This document shows positions 7,440-13,651 of a stretch of 14,816 bases of DNA, one piece after another (within the stretch, counting starts at the first letter, position 1; every line of letters begins with the position of its first letter). Source of the stretch: CAYOHR01 sp964512145 (GTDB lineage: Bacteria; Bacteroidota; Bacteroidia; Flavobacteriales_G; JALEGO01); the NCBI GenBank assembly GCA_964512145.1, contig CAZEIM010000055.1, positions 1 to 14,816 on the forward strand. Reading direction: 5' to 3'. The translations under genes and the position numbers were made by a program. Under the pieces are notes generated by a model that made no database searches, was not told the DNA's origin, and saw only the letters and a list, made by a program, of their open reading frames with translations.

Positions 7440-8060
7440 TTAAAAAAAAGATACGATTTCAAAATGCGTTGTATCTAAAAAAGAATTAAAACATAGTAGA
7501 TTTATTTTATTTGAAATAAACTTAGTATTAAAAATTTGAGTGTCATTGTTTAACTGAAAAATATGAAATAATAGTTCAGAACAATACATACTTTCTTTAT
7601 CGAGATAATTAAAATCATAATCAAATGGAATATTAGAATTTACATATTTATTTGCTTCTTCTATTACTTGAGGAATTTGTTGCTTATTTTTATATCTACA
7701 TACATAAACAGAATTGGGATGACAGTCCGTAAAAAATTTCTCAAGACTGGTTTTTTGAACACCATCTTTTTCATCAAACTCTTTTGAAATAGAATGTAAA
7801 ATAAACATACCATTTGTATCAGACAAAACCATTCCACAATGAGATACCGGAATATCTTCTTGTAGATATTTAATAATCAAATTACTTATAGGTCCGTAAC
7901 TTCTTTTTAAAATTACATCCCCCGGTTGAAGTGTTGGAATATGAGGAGTAACAAAACTAGGGATAGTTAAATCTGTTTTTTTATGTACGTTATTTTTTTT
8001 TGACGTGCATAAAATACAAGAAAGTATGAATGGCACATAAAAGAAAAAAAAATTTTTCAA
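7440..8060 (-). CDS. YiiX/YebB-like NlpC/P60-type cysteine hydrolase, probable lipoprotein
   Basis: Permuted papain-fold (NlpC/P60-like) protein of the YiiX group; relatives are predicted to cleave amide or thioester bonds, but substrates are not settled. With my start the protein has 206 residues. LQPGDVILKRS (44-54) is the typical opening of the fold, His74 in PVSHCGMVL is the likely catalytic histidine, and Cys160 in MYCSELLF the likely nucleophile; PFDYDFNYLDKE (145-156) just before it matches YiiX relatives. The open frame extends to a GTG at 8087, but that codon lies inside the terminator hairpin of the upstream gene. A TTG at 8060 gives MKNFFFFYVPFILSC, an ideal lipoprotein signal with Cys15, so I place the start there. 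This implies an outer or inner membrane anchor. The next terminator on this strand lies after the following gene. Confidence 0.8.
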   Translation of the reverse strand: MKNFFFFYVPFILSCILCTSKKNNVHKKTDLTIPSFVTPHIPTLQPGDVILKRSYGPISNLIIKYLQEDIPVSHCGMVLSDTNGMFILHSISKEFDEKDGVQKTSLEKFFTDCHPNSVYVCRYKNKQQIPQVIEEANKYVNSNIPFDYDFNYLDKESMYCSELLFHIFQLNNDTQIFNTKFISNKINLLCFNSFLDTTHFEIVSFF

Positions 8061-8080
8061 CCTAAATATTTTGCAAAAAA

Positions 8081-8101
8081 AAAGCACCGTAATGGTGCTT
8101 T
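8081..8101 (-). terminator. Rho-independent terminator of the lipocalin-like lipoprotein gene
   Basis: On the minus strand AAAGCACC pairs with GGTGCTTT (8 bp) around a 5-nt loop, followed by a run of T to 8075. It is 19 bp after the stop of the 133-residue lipoprotein and 20 nt before the TTG start of the YiiX-like gene. Confidence 0.88.
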
Positions 8102-8120
8102 AATCATAAAATGAAGGGTA

Positions 8121-8522
8121 TTAATTTTTTGATAACGTCTGTTCAAACGTATCACCGTCTTCAGTATAAGAATAGGTAAATACTTTTCCATCAGATTCTT
8201 TTATATCAGCAACCGTTTCAACAGTTTCTGTTAAAATAGTAAATTTCATAGTAAACTTCTCTCCCTTTTCAGAAATTTTATATGTAAAAGGCACAGATTT
8301 TCCATCCTCAGATAAAGTTCCTGAACAATCTTCTTTTTTTACTTTACATTTTTCAAAAGAATAGGTTGTTCCACTAAATAAACTATCAGCTAACGCTACA
8401 CCGTTAACCATAGATTTTGAAACCTTCCAGTTGCCTTCTAATGAGTTAACCACCTTTTGATCTTTTGAACATGCGATTAATAAAAAACTAAAAGCAAAAG
8501 CAGATAAAATAATTTTTTTCAT
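8121..8522 (-). CDS. Lipocalin-like lipoprotein
   Basis: A 133-residue protein with lipoprotein signal MKKIILSAFAFSFLLIAC, lipidated at Cys18 (lipobox LIAC), then SKDQK. The mature part opens SLEGNWKVSKSMVNG (27-41), the G-x-W start typical of lipocalin-like domains in Bacteroidota lipoproteins, and continues as alternating beta-strand segments (TYSFEKCKV, FTYKISEKGEKFTMKF, VFTYSYTEDGDTFEQTL) that fit a small beta barrel. Two more cysteines (59 and 65, in KCKVKKEDC) could form a disulfide. Ligand and role are unknown. It follows frr by 35 bp on the same strand with no terminator between them, so it is probably read from the pyrH-frr transcript at least in part, and ends at its own terminator. 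An envelope gene after a translation operon is likely a chance neighbour. Confidence 0.78.
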   Translation of the reverse strand: MKKIILSAFAFSFLLIACSKDQKVVNSLEGNWKVSKSMVNGVALADSLFSGTTYSFEKCKVKKEDCSGTLSEDGKSVPFTYKISEKGEKFTMKFTILTETVETVADIKESDGKVFTYSYTEDGDTFEQTLSKN

Positions 8523-8557
8523 GTTAATTAAATTAATATTTATACAATAATAAAAAA

Positions 8558-9121
8558 TTAAACGGTCATAATATCTTTTTCTTTTTTTTCTACCAAGTTA
8601 TCTGCTTTTTGTATAAAATCGTTAGTGATTTTTTGCACAGAATCTTCAGCGGATTTAATAACATCCTCAGGTAACCCGTCTTTCAAAAGTTTTTTTAATT
8701 GATCATTTGCATCTTTGCGTGACGATCTAATGCTAACCTTAGCGTTTTCTCCTTCATTTTTAGCTTGTTTAACCAATATTTTTCTTCTTTCTTCAGTTAG
8801 AGGTGGGATGGAAAGCAATATTTGTTCTCCATTGTTTTGAGGAGCCAAGCCTAAGTTTGAATTAATAATACCTTTTTGTATGGGTTCAATCATTCCTTTT
8901 TCCCAAGGTTGTACTGAAATAGTTCTTGCGTCTAGCGTATTTATATTGGCAACTTGACTTAAAGGTACTTGGCTTCCATAGTAATCAACCCGAACACTCT
9001 CTAACATTACAGGAGAAGCCTTTCCTGCTCTAATTTTAACTAATTCATGCTCTAAATGTTTAATGGATTCATTCATTGAATCTTTTACCATATCTAATAT
9101 TAATTCAATTTCATCATTCAT
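8558..9121 (-). CDS. frr: Ribosome recycling factor
   Basis: Splits the post-termination ribosome into subunits together with EF-G. The 187-residue length is standard (about 185). The N-terminal helix of domain I carries HELVKIRAGKASP (24-36), a family signature; domain II includes VDYYGSQVPLSQVANI (45-60) and ISVQPWEKGMI (68-78); the return helix carries the arginine needed in E. coli at Arg132, in SIRSSRKDAND (130-140). The ATG at 9121 gives the expected N-terminus MNDEIELI. It follows pyrH by 9 bp, the conserved pyrH-frr pair, so they are co-transcribed. Confidence 0.97.
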   Translation of the reverse strand: MNDEIELILDMVKDSMNESIKHLEHELVKIRAGKASPVMLESVRVDYYGSQVPLSQVANINTLDARTISVQPWEKGMIEPIQKGIINSNLGLAPQNNGEQILLSIPPLTEERRKILVKQAKNEGENAKVSIRSSRKDANDQLKKLLKDGLPEDVIKSAEDSVQKITNDFIQKADNLVEKKEKDIMTV

Positions 9122-9130
9122 AATGCTAGA

Positions 9131-9838
9131 TTAAATAGTTACTAAAGTTCCTTGAGTTTCTTCTTTTAATATTTTCATTAAATTTCCAGGTGTATTCATA
9201 TCGAATACTAAAATCGGTAAATTGTTTTCTTTACAGAGTGTAAAAGCTGTCATATCCATAACGTTTAAGCCTTTTTGGTAAACTTCATCAAAGCTAATTG
9301 TATCATATCGTACCGCATCATTATTCTTTTCTGGGTCTGATGAATATATACCGTCTACCCTAGTTCCTTTTAAAATGATATTCGCTTCCATTTCTATTGC
9401 TCTTAAAGAAGCTGCGGTATCGGTTGTAAAGTAAGGGTTACCAGTTCCTGCTCCAAAAATAACCACTCTACCTTTTTCAAGATGCCTAATAGCTCTTCTT
9501 CTGATAAAAGATTCGGCAATTTGCTCCATTTTAATAGCCGTTTGCAACCGTGTTGGAACACCTATTTTCTCTAATGCAGCCTGAATAGCCATACTATTAA
9601 TAACAGTAGCTAGCATTCCCATATAGTCGCCCTGAACACGTTCTATCCCCCCCTCTTCACCTTGTATTCCTCTAAAAATATTTCCTCCACCAATTACAAT
9701 ACAAATTTGAATTCCTGCTTCAAAAACTTCTTTAATGTCTTCAGCATATTGTTTAAGACGGATATGATCAATACCAAATCCTTTATTTCCCATAAGGGAT
9801 TCTCCGCTTAGTTTTAATAATATTCTTTTATATTTCAT
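9131..9838 (-). CDS. pyrH: UMP kinase
   Basis: Bacterial UMP kinase of the amino-acid-kinase fold, making UDP from UMP and ATP in pyrimidine nucleotide synthesis; normally a hexamer regulated by GTP and UTP. With the ATG at 9838 the protein has 235 residues, the usual size, and starts MKYKRILLKLSGESLMG. The glycine loop IGGGNIFRG (49-57), the nucleotide segment GAGTGNPYFTTDTAA (129-143) and KGTRVDGIYSSDP (157-169) are intact. The frame also runs to a TTG at 9850, but that would start inside the terminator T tract, and the ATG fits the family. The gene starts only 15 nt after the hairpin of the strong tsf terminator, so its expression must come from read-through or a promoter inside tsf. Confidence 0.97.
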   Translation of the reverse strand: MKYKRILLKLSGESLMGNKGFGIDHIRLKQYAEDIKEVFEAGIQICIVIGGGNIFRGIQGEEGGIERVQGDYMGMLATVINSMAIQAALEKIGVPTRLQTAIKMEQIAESFIRRRAIRHLEKGRVVIFGAGTGNPYFTTDTAASLRAIEMEANIILKGTRVDGIYSSDPEKNNDAVRYDTISFDEVYQKGLNVMDMTAFTLCKENNLPILVFDMNTPGNLMKILKEETQGTLVTI

Positions 9839-9853
9839 GATATATGACAAAAA

Positions 9854-9875
9854 AAAAGGGGCTTTCGCCCCTTTT
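9854..9875 (-). terminator. Rho-independent terminator of the rplM-rpsI-rpsB-tsf operon
   Basis: On the minus strand AAAAGGGGC pairs with GCCCCTTTT (9 bp, five of them G-C) around a GAAA tetraloop, followed by five more T. It starts 14 bp after the tsf stop. Of the hairpins in the window it has the strongest core. It sits directly in front of the pyrH ATG. Confidence 0.93.
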
Positions 9876-9889
9876 AATAAAAATCTATT

Positions 9890-10732
9890 TTACGACAATG
9901 AAAATCTTTTGAAATCAGTTATTTTTAAATCCTTATCACATTCTGCCAAAAATTGACGAACTGACTTTTTATTATCTTTAATAAATTCTTGATTTAAAAG
10001 CGTAGCTTCATTATAAAATTTATTTAATTTTCCTAATGCAATTTTCTCCAACATTTCTTCTGGCTTACCTTCAGCTCTAGCCTGTTCTTTTCCTATTTCA
10101 ATTTCCTTTTCGATAGTTTCTTTAGAAACATGTTCTTTATCTAAAGCAATTGGCGCCATAGCAGCTGCTTGCATAGCAATATCTTTAGCTGCTTGCTTAG
10201 CAATATCAGAGGTTTTATTAACACCAATTAATGATGCTACTCTATTACCCGGGTGGTTATAAGGAAAAATGTATTCAGACTTTAATGAAGCGTATTTAGA
10301 AATTTCAATTTTTTCTCCAATTTTACCTATATAATCAATTAAAACCTCTTGAATAGATAGTTTGTCGTTATAAGGCAAGGCTAATAAATCTTCAACTGTA
10401 TTAGGTGTGTTTTTTAAAGCGATATTCGTAATATTAGTAGCTAATTGAATATACTCTTCATTTTTTGCAACAAAATCTGTTTCACAATTTAATGATAAAA
10501 TTACGCCAACCGTTTGATTATTATTTGCTAATGCTAAAATATAGCCTTCAGCAGCTTCTCTATCACTTCTGTTAGCCGCTACTTTTTGTCCTTTCTTTCT
10601 AAGTAATTCAATAGCTTTTTCAAAGTCTCCTTGAGCTTCGGTAAGGGCTTTTTTACAATCCATCATACCTGCTCCAGTCATCTTTCTAAGATTATTTACA
10701 TCTGTAGCACTTATAGAAACGCTTGTTGTCAT
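9890..10732 (-). CDS. tsf: Elongation factor Ts
   Basis: Guanine nucleotide exchange factor that reloads EF-Tu with GTP. Of 280 residues, the N-terminal UBA-like domain (about 8-50) carries VNNLRKMTGAGMMDCKKAL (12-30), and the core opens with CETDFVAKN (83-91), the TDFVA motif whose Asp and Phe insert near the EF-Tu Mg site. Length is normal. The ATG at 10732 lies 6 bp after the rpsB stop, the universal rpsB-tsf pairing, and the gene is closed by a GC-rich terminator. Nothing is unusual in the protein. Confidence 0.97.
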   Translation of the reverse strand: MTTSVSISATDVNNLRKMTGAGMMDCKKALTEAQGDFEKAIELLRKKGQKVAANRSDREAAEGYILALANNNQTVGVILSLNCETDFVAKNEEYIQLATNITNIALKNTPNTVEDLLALPYNDKLSIQEVLIDYIGKIGEKIEISKYASLKSEYIFPYNHPGNRVASLIGVNKTSDIAKQAAKDIAMQAAAMAPIALDKEHVSKETIEKEIEIGKEQARAEGKPEEMLEKIALGKLNKFYNEATLLNQEFIKDNKKSVRQFLAECDKDLKITDFKRFSLS

Positions 10733-10738
10733 TGTATA

Positions 10739-11584
10739 TTATTTTTTCTCAGTTTTTACTTTAGTATTTTCTACTTTTTTGGGTTTAGAAGTGTTAGTTA
10801 CTTTTGCAGAATTATTGTTAGCCCTTGAATCTTCTTGTTTAGAGTCAACAACTTTTTCTGACTTTTGAACTGGTGTGTTTGTAGAATCTTTTTCTTGTTT
10901 TCTTTCACCAAGACCCTCAGCTATTGCTTTAGTAACAACATCCATGATTAATTCGATGGATTTTGTTGCATCATCATTTGCCGGAATAATGAAATCAACA
11001 TCATTAGGATCAGAGTTTGTATCAACAATTCCAAAAGTAGGGATATTTAATTTTTTAGCTTCTTTAACTGCAATATGCTCTTTTTTTACATCTACGATAA
11101 AAATAGCCGAAGGCAATCTTGTTAAATCAGAAATGCTTCCTAAATCTCTCTCAAGCTTAGCTCTTTGTCTAGAAATCATTAATCGTTCTCTTTTTGACAA
11201 AACATTAAGAGTACCATCAGAACCCATTTTATCTATTTGAGACATTTTTCTTACACTTTTTCTAATAGTAGCGAAATTCGTAAGCATACCACCAGGCCAA
11301 CGCTCTGTTACAAAAGGCATATTTACATTTTTTGCTTTATTAGCAACAATTTCTTTTGCTTGTTTTTTTGTGGCTACAAATAATATTTTCTTTCCTGACT
11401 TAGCAATTTGTTTTAATGCAGCTGAAGTCTCCTCAAGCTTTGCTAAAGTTTTGTTTAAATCAATAATGTGTATATTATTTTTCTCCATGAATATATATGG
11501 AGCCATATTTGGATTCCATTTTTTTCTTAAATGACCGAAGTGTACTCCAGCATCTAATAACTCCTGAACACTAATTTTTGACAT
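10739..11584 (-). CDS. rpsB: 30S ribosomal protein S2
   Basis: Small-subunit protein S2. The 281 residues begin with the signature VQELLDAGVHFGHLRKKWNPNMAPYIF region (6-32) and include FVTERWPGGMLTNF (90-103) and LPSAIFIVDVKKEHIAVKEAKKL (157-179). The folded domain ends near GLGERKQ; residues 228-281 form a 54-residue tail almost entirely of Lys, Ser, Asn, Thr, Glu and Gln, without predicted structure. S2 proteins in Bacteroidota often have such variable tails, so I treat it as a lineage feature. It lies 18 bp after rpsI and 6 bp before tsf in one operon. Confidence 0.97.
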   Translation of the reverse strand: MSKISVQELLDAGVHFGHLRKKWNPNMAPYIFMEKNNIHIIDLNKTLAKLEETSAALKQIAKSGKKILFVATKKQAKEIVANKAKNVNMPFVTERWPGGMLTNFATIRKSVRKMSQIDKMGSDGTLNVLSKRERLMISRQRAKLERDLGSISDLTRLPSAIFIVDVKKEHIAVKEAKKLNIPTFGIVDTNSDPNDVDFIIPANDDATKSIELIMDVVTKAIAEGLGERKQEKDSTNTPVQKSEKVVDSKQEDSRANNNSAKVTNTSKPKKVENTKVKTEKK

Positions 11585-11602
11585 ATTATATAAATAAGTA
11601 TT

Positions 11603-11989
11603 TTAACGTTTACTAAATTGAAATCTTTTTCTAGCTTTCTTCTGTCCTGGCTTCTTTCTCTCAACCATTCTGGGGTCTCTTGTTATTAAACCTTCCTTTC
11701 TTAAAGAAGATTTTAATTCACTGTTTGTTTCAACTAAAGCTTTTGAAATCGCTAAACGTAAAGCTTCAGCCTGTCCATTAGTACCTCCACCATTTAAATT
11801 TGCTTTAATATCATATTTTCCTAGGGTGCTGGTTAAAACAAATGGTTGAGTAACTTTTCCTTGTAAAAATTCAGTTTTAAAATATTCCTTAAAATCTATA
11901 TTATTAACAACTATATTGCCTTTTCCTTCTTTTAAGTATACTCTTGCAACCGAAGTTTTTCTTCTTCCTGATGTATTAATTACATTCAT
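11603..11989 (-). CDS. rpsI: 30S ribosomal protein S9
   Basis: Small-subunit protein S9 of 128 residues, whose C-terminal tail reaches the P-site tRNA. Visible hallmarks are SGRRKTSVARVYLKEGKG (7-24), NGGGTNGQAEALRLAISKAL (66-85), and the C-terminal LITRDPRMVERKKPGQKKARK block ending FQFSKR with the terminal arginine that contacts tRNA. Length is standard. It follows rplM by 17 bp, the near-universal rplM-rpsI pair. Confidence 0.98.
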   Translation of the reverse strand: MNVINTSGRRKTSVARVYLKEGKGNIVVNNIDFKEYFKTEFLQGKVTQPFVLTSTLGKYDIKANLNGGGTNGQAEALRLAISKALVETNSELKSSLRKEGLITRDPRMVERKKPGQKKARKRFQFSKR

Positions 11990-12006
11990 ATTATTATGTG
12001 CTAAAT

Positions 12007-12468
12007 TTATATTTTATGTAAAGTATTTAAATTAAATTTTTCTGGTTTTTGCGCCTCATGTGGATGATTTTCACCAGAATAAACAAACACATTTCTGAAT
12101 ACTTCTCTACCTAATACATTTTTTGGCAACATTCCTTTAATAGCCTTTTCCAAAATAACCTCAGGTTTATCTTTTGATAATTTTTCAGGAGTAGTGAATC
12201 TTTGTCCTCCAGGATAATTTGTATAAGAAACATACTCTTTTTCGAAAGATTTATTACCAGAAAAAATAACTTTATCAGCATTAATTACTATAACATAATC
12301 TCCACAATCAGAATGAGGAGTAAAACTAGGCTTGTGCTTTCCTCTTAAAACATAGGCTATCATTGAACTTAATCTTCCTACCGTATGTCCATTAGCATCT
12401 ATCACATACCACTTTTTTGCAGCATTTTCTTTATTTACTGACTTTGTCTTATAACTAATTGTATCCAC
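12007..12468 (-). CDS. rplM: 50S ribosomal protein L13
   Basis: Large-subunit protein L13, an early assembly protein binding 23S rRNA, 153 residues. MDTISYKTKSVNKE is the Bacteroidota N-terminus; WYVIDANGHTVGRLSS (20-35), LRGKHKPSFTPHSDCGDYV (42-60), YPGGQRF and KGMLPKNVLGR (111-121) are conserved. The initiator is GTG (12468), chosen because the next residues fit the family exactly. It is the first gene of rplM-rpsI-rpsB-tsf. In other bacteria L13 can repress its own operon through the leader; here the leader would be only about 17 nt, leaving little room for such a structure. Confidence 0.98.
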   Translation of the reverse strand: MDTISYKTKSVNKENAAKKWYVIDANGHTVGRLSSMIAYVLRGKHKPSFTPHSDCGDYVIVINADKVIFSGNKSFEKEYVSYTNYPGGQRFTTPEKLSKDKPEVILEKAIKGMLPKNVLGREVFRNVFVYSGENHPHEAQKPEKFNLNTLHKI

Positions 12469-12490
12469 TTTTTACGTATATTTTGGGATG

Positions 12491-12498
12491 CAAAAATA
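12491..12498 (-). promoter_or_regulatory. Candidate -7 promoter box for the rplM operon
   Basis: Minus-strand TATTTTTG fits TAnnTTTG and lies 22 bp before the rplM GTG. The region 18-22 bp further upstream is T-rich but has no TTG, so the -33 element is weak. Position in front of a ribosomal operon supports it; the sequence alone does not prove it. Confidence 0.45.
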
Positions 12499-12539
12499 TA
12501 ATTTTTTTGTAATAAATAAAATATTTTATGTTTTTTTTG

Positions 12540-12557
12540 AGATTTATGTAAAAATCT
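12540..12557. repeat. Small inverted repeat before the Asn-rich lipoprotein promoter
   Basis: AGATTT (12540-12545) and AAATCT (12552-12557) form a 6-bp inverted repeat with a 6-nt spacer, immediately before the TTTTG -33 box of the plus-strand gene. It could be an operator; in such AT-rich DNA it may be chance. Confidence 0.25.
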
Positions 12558-12589
12558 TTTGTGTTGAATTAAAAAATAAATTATATTTG
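12558..12589 (+). promoter_or_regulatory. Full Bacteroidota promoter for the small Asn-rich lipoprotein
   Basis: A TTTG -33 element (12558-12561) is followed after 20 nt by TATATTTG (12582-12589), a perfect TAnnTTTG -7 box. Both spacing and sequence match the known Bacteroidota consensus. The ATG starts only 4 nt after the -7 box, so transcription would begin at or next to the start codon and the mRNA would be leaderless or nearly so. Confidence 0.7.
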
Positions 12590-12593
12590 ATGT

Positions 12594-12809
12594 ATGAAAG
12601 GTGTATTAAATATATTTTTTATTGGTTTAATTGTCTTCACATATTCTTGTAAGAAAGAAACGTTTGAAGATGTTAATGAAAATACCACTATTAATACTAA
12701 CACCTTTAATTCATCTAATCAAAATCATTCTAATGCAAGGTTAAATTCAAATTCAACTATAGGCATTAGCGCAAATAAAGATGGAAATGAAGATAAAGAT
12801 TTAGATTAA
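12594..12809 (+). CDS. Tiny Asn-rich lipoprotein
   Basis: A 71-residue protein with a lipoprotein signal: MKGVLNIFFIGLIVFTYSC, lipidated at Cys19, followed by KKETFEDVNEN, which resembles the charged surface-export signal of Bacteroidota lipoproteins. The rest (about 30-62) is low-complexity Asn, Ser and Thr, ending in an acidic NEDKDLD. No domain is recognisable and it is probably unstructured. Despite its size I accept it as a gene because of the intact signal peptide, the ATG and the consensus promoter immediately upstream. It diverges from rplM and converges on the AIM24 gene. Confidence 0.65.
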   Translation: MKGVLNIFFIGLIVFTYSCKKETFEDVNENTTINTNTFNSSNQNHSNARLNSNSTIGISANKDGNEDKDLD

Positions 12810-12821
12810 AATTAATCTAAA
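12800..12821. terminator. AT-rich hairpin between convergent genes
   Basis: TTTAGATTA and TAATCTAAA form a perfect 9-bp inverted repeat around a 4-nt loop, spanning the stop codon of the Asn-rich lipoprotein and ending 3 bp before the AIM24 stop. It has only one G-C pair and no long T run, so it is at best a weak bidirectional terminator. Confidence 0.35.
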
Positions 12822-12824
12822 TTA

Positions 12825-13613
12825 TTAGCTATCCCCATCTAATAAATTCCCAAGACCTCCTAAAATTCCTCCCTCTTCTTTCCTGCCTCTTGCAGGGTGT
12901 GCTGCAATAATTCTCGAAGCCAATCTACTAAAAGGTAAGGATTGAATCCAAACTTTACCAGGCCCAGTTAACGTAGCAAAAAACAAACCTTCACCACCAA
13001 ATAGGGTATTTTTAATTCCACCCACAAACTCAATATCGTAATCTACATTTTGACTTAATGCAACTAAACATCCAGTGTCTATCCTTAACTTTTCTCCAAC
13101 CTGTAAGTCTCTTTCAATAATAGTTCCACCCGCATGCGCAAATGCTAATCCATCGCCTTCAAGTTTTTGCATAATAAAACCCTCCCCTCCAAACAACCCG
13201 GCCCCTAATTTTTTTTGAAAAGCAATTCCAACTGATACCCCCTTAGCCGCACACAAAAAAGCATCTTTTTGACAAATTATTTTCCCTCCCATTAAAGCTA
13301 AATTGAAGGAAATTATTTTTCCTGGATAAGGTGCTGCAAAAAATATTTTTTTTATTTGGTTAGAAGCATTTGTATATTGAGTCATAAACAAACTTTCTCC
13401 CGTTAATAATCTCTTTCCGGCTGATAAAACTTTACCCATAATACCTTGATTGGCTTTTGAGCCATCTCCAAATATTGTTTCCATTTTTATATCTGACTCC
13501 ATCATCATTAAAGATCCAGATTCTGAAACAACCGACTCATTAGGGTCTAATATAACTTCTATACATTGTATATCATCCCCATATATTTTATATTCTATTT
13601 CATGATTAATCAT
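12825..13613 (-). CDS. AIM24 / TIGR00266 family protein
   Basis: A 262-residue protein of the AIM24 (TIGR00266) family, beta-rich proteins found in bacteria and mitochondria with no agreed biochemical role. Features: EYKIYGDDIQCIEVILDPNE region (6-26), SGSLMMMES (32-40), TGESLFM (71-77), PYPGKI (95-100), two related turns FGGEGF (141-146) and FGGEGL (205-210), HAGGTIIERDL (160-170), and a C-terminal SRIIAAHPA followed by a Gly-rich end. There is no signal peptide. The frame stays open to 13718, but the ATG at 13613 starts exactly at the family N-terminus (MINHEIEYKIYG), and the longer version would overlap the divergent SiaC gene and add an unrelated hydrophobic stretch. The start is 38 bp from the SiaC start, so promoters of the two must overlap coding sequence. 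Confidence 0.9.
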   Translation of the reverse strand: MINHEIEYKIYGDDIQCIEVILDPNESVVSESGSLMMMESDIKMETIFGDGSKANQGIMGKVLSAGKRLLTGESLFMTQYTNASNQIKKIFFAAPYPGKIISFNLALMGGKIICQKDAFLCAAKGVSVGIAFQKKLGAGLFGGEGFIMQKLEGDGLAFAHAGGTIIERDLQVGEKLRIDTGCLVALSQNVDYDIEFVGGIKNTLFGGEGLFFATLTGPGKVWIQSLPFSRLASRIIAAHPARGRKEEGGILGGLGNLLDGDS

Positions 13614-13651
13614 AGCATTATTATTATCTTCGTACAAAGATATTATTCCCT

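Noticed and set aside
10631..11240. Two plus-strand open frames (10631-10828 and 10875-11240) opposite tsf and rpsB
   Set aside because: They are antisense to conserved ribosomal and elongation factor genes, show no domain or signal peptide that makes sense, and have Cys/Ser/Phe-rich compositions typical of reversed coding DNA.
12469..12593. L13 autoregulatory leader or riboswitch before rplM
   Set aside because: The candidate -7 box leaves a leader of only about 17 nt and I see no stable structure in this AT-rich stretch.
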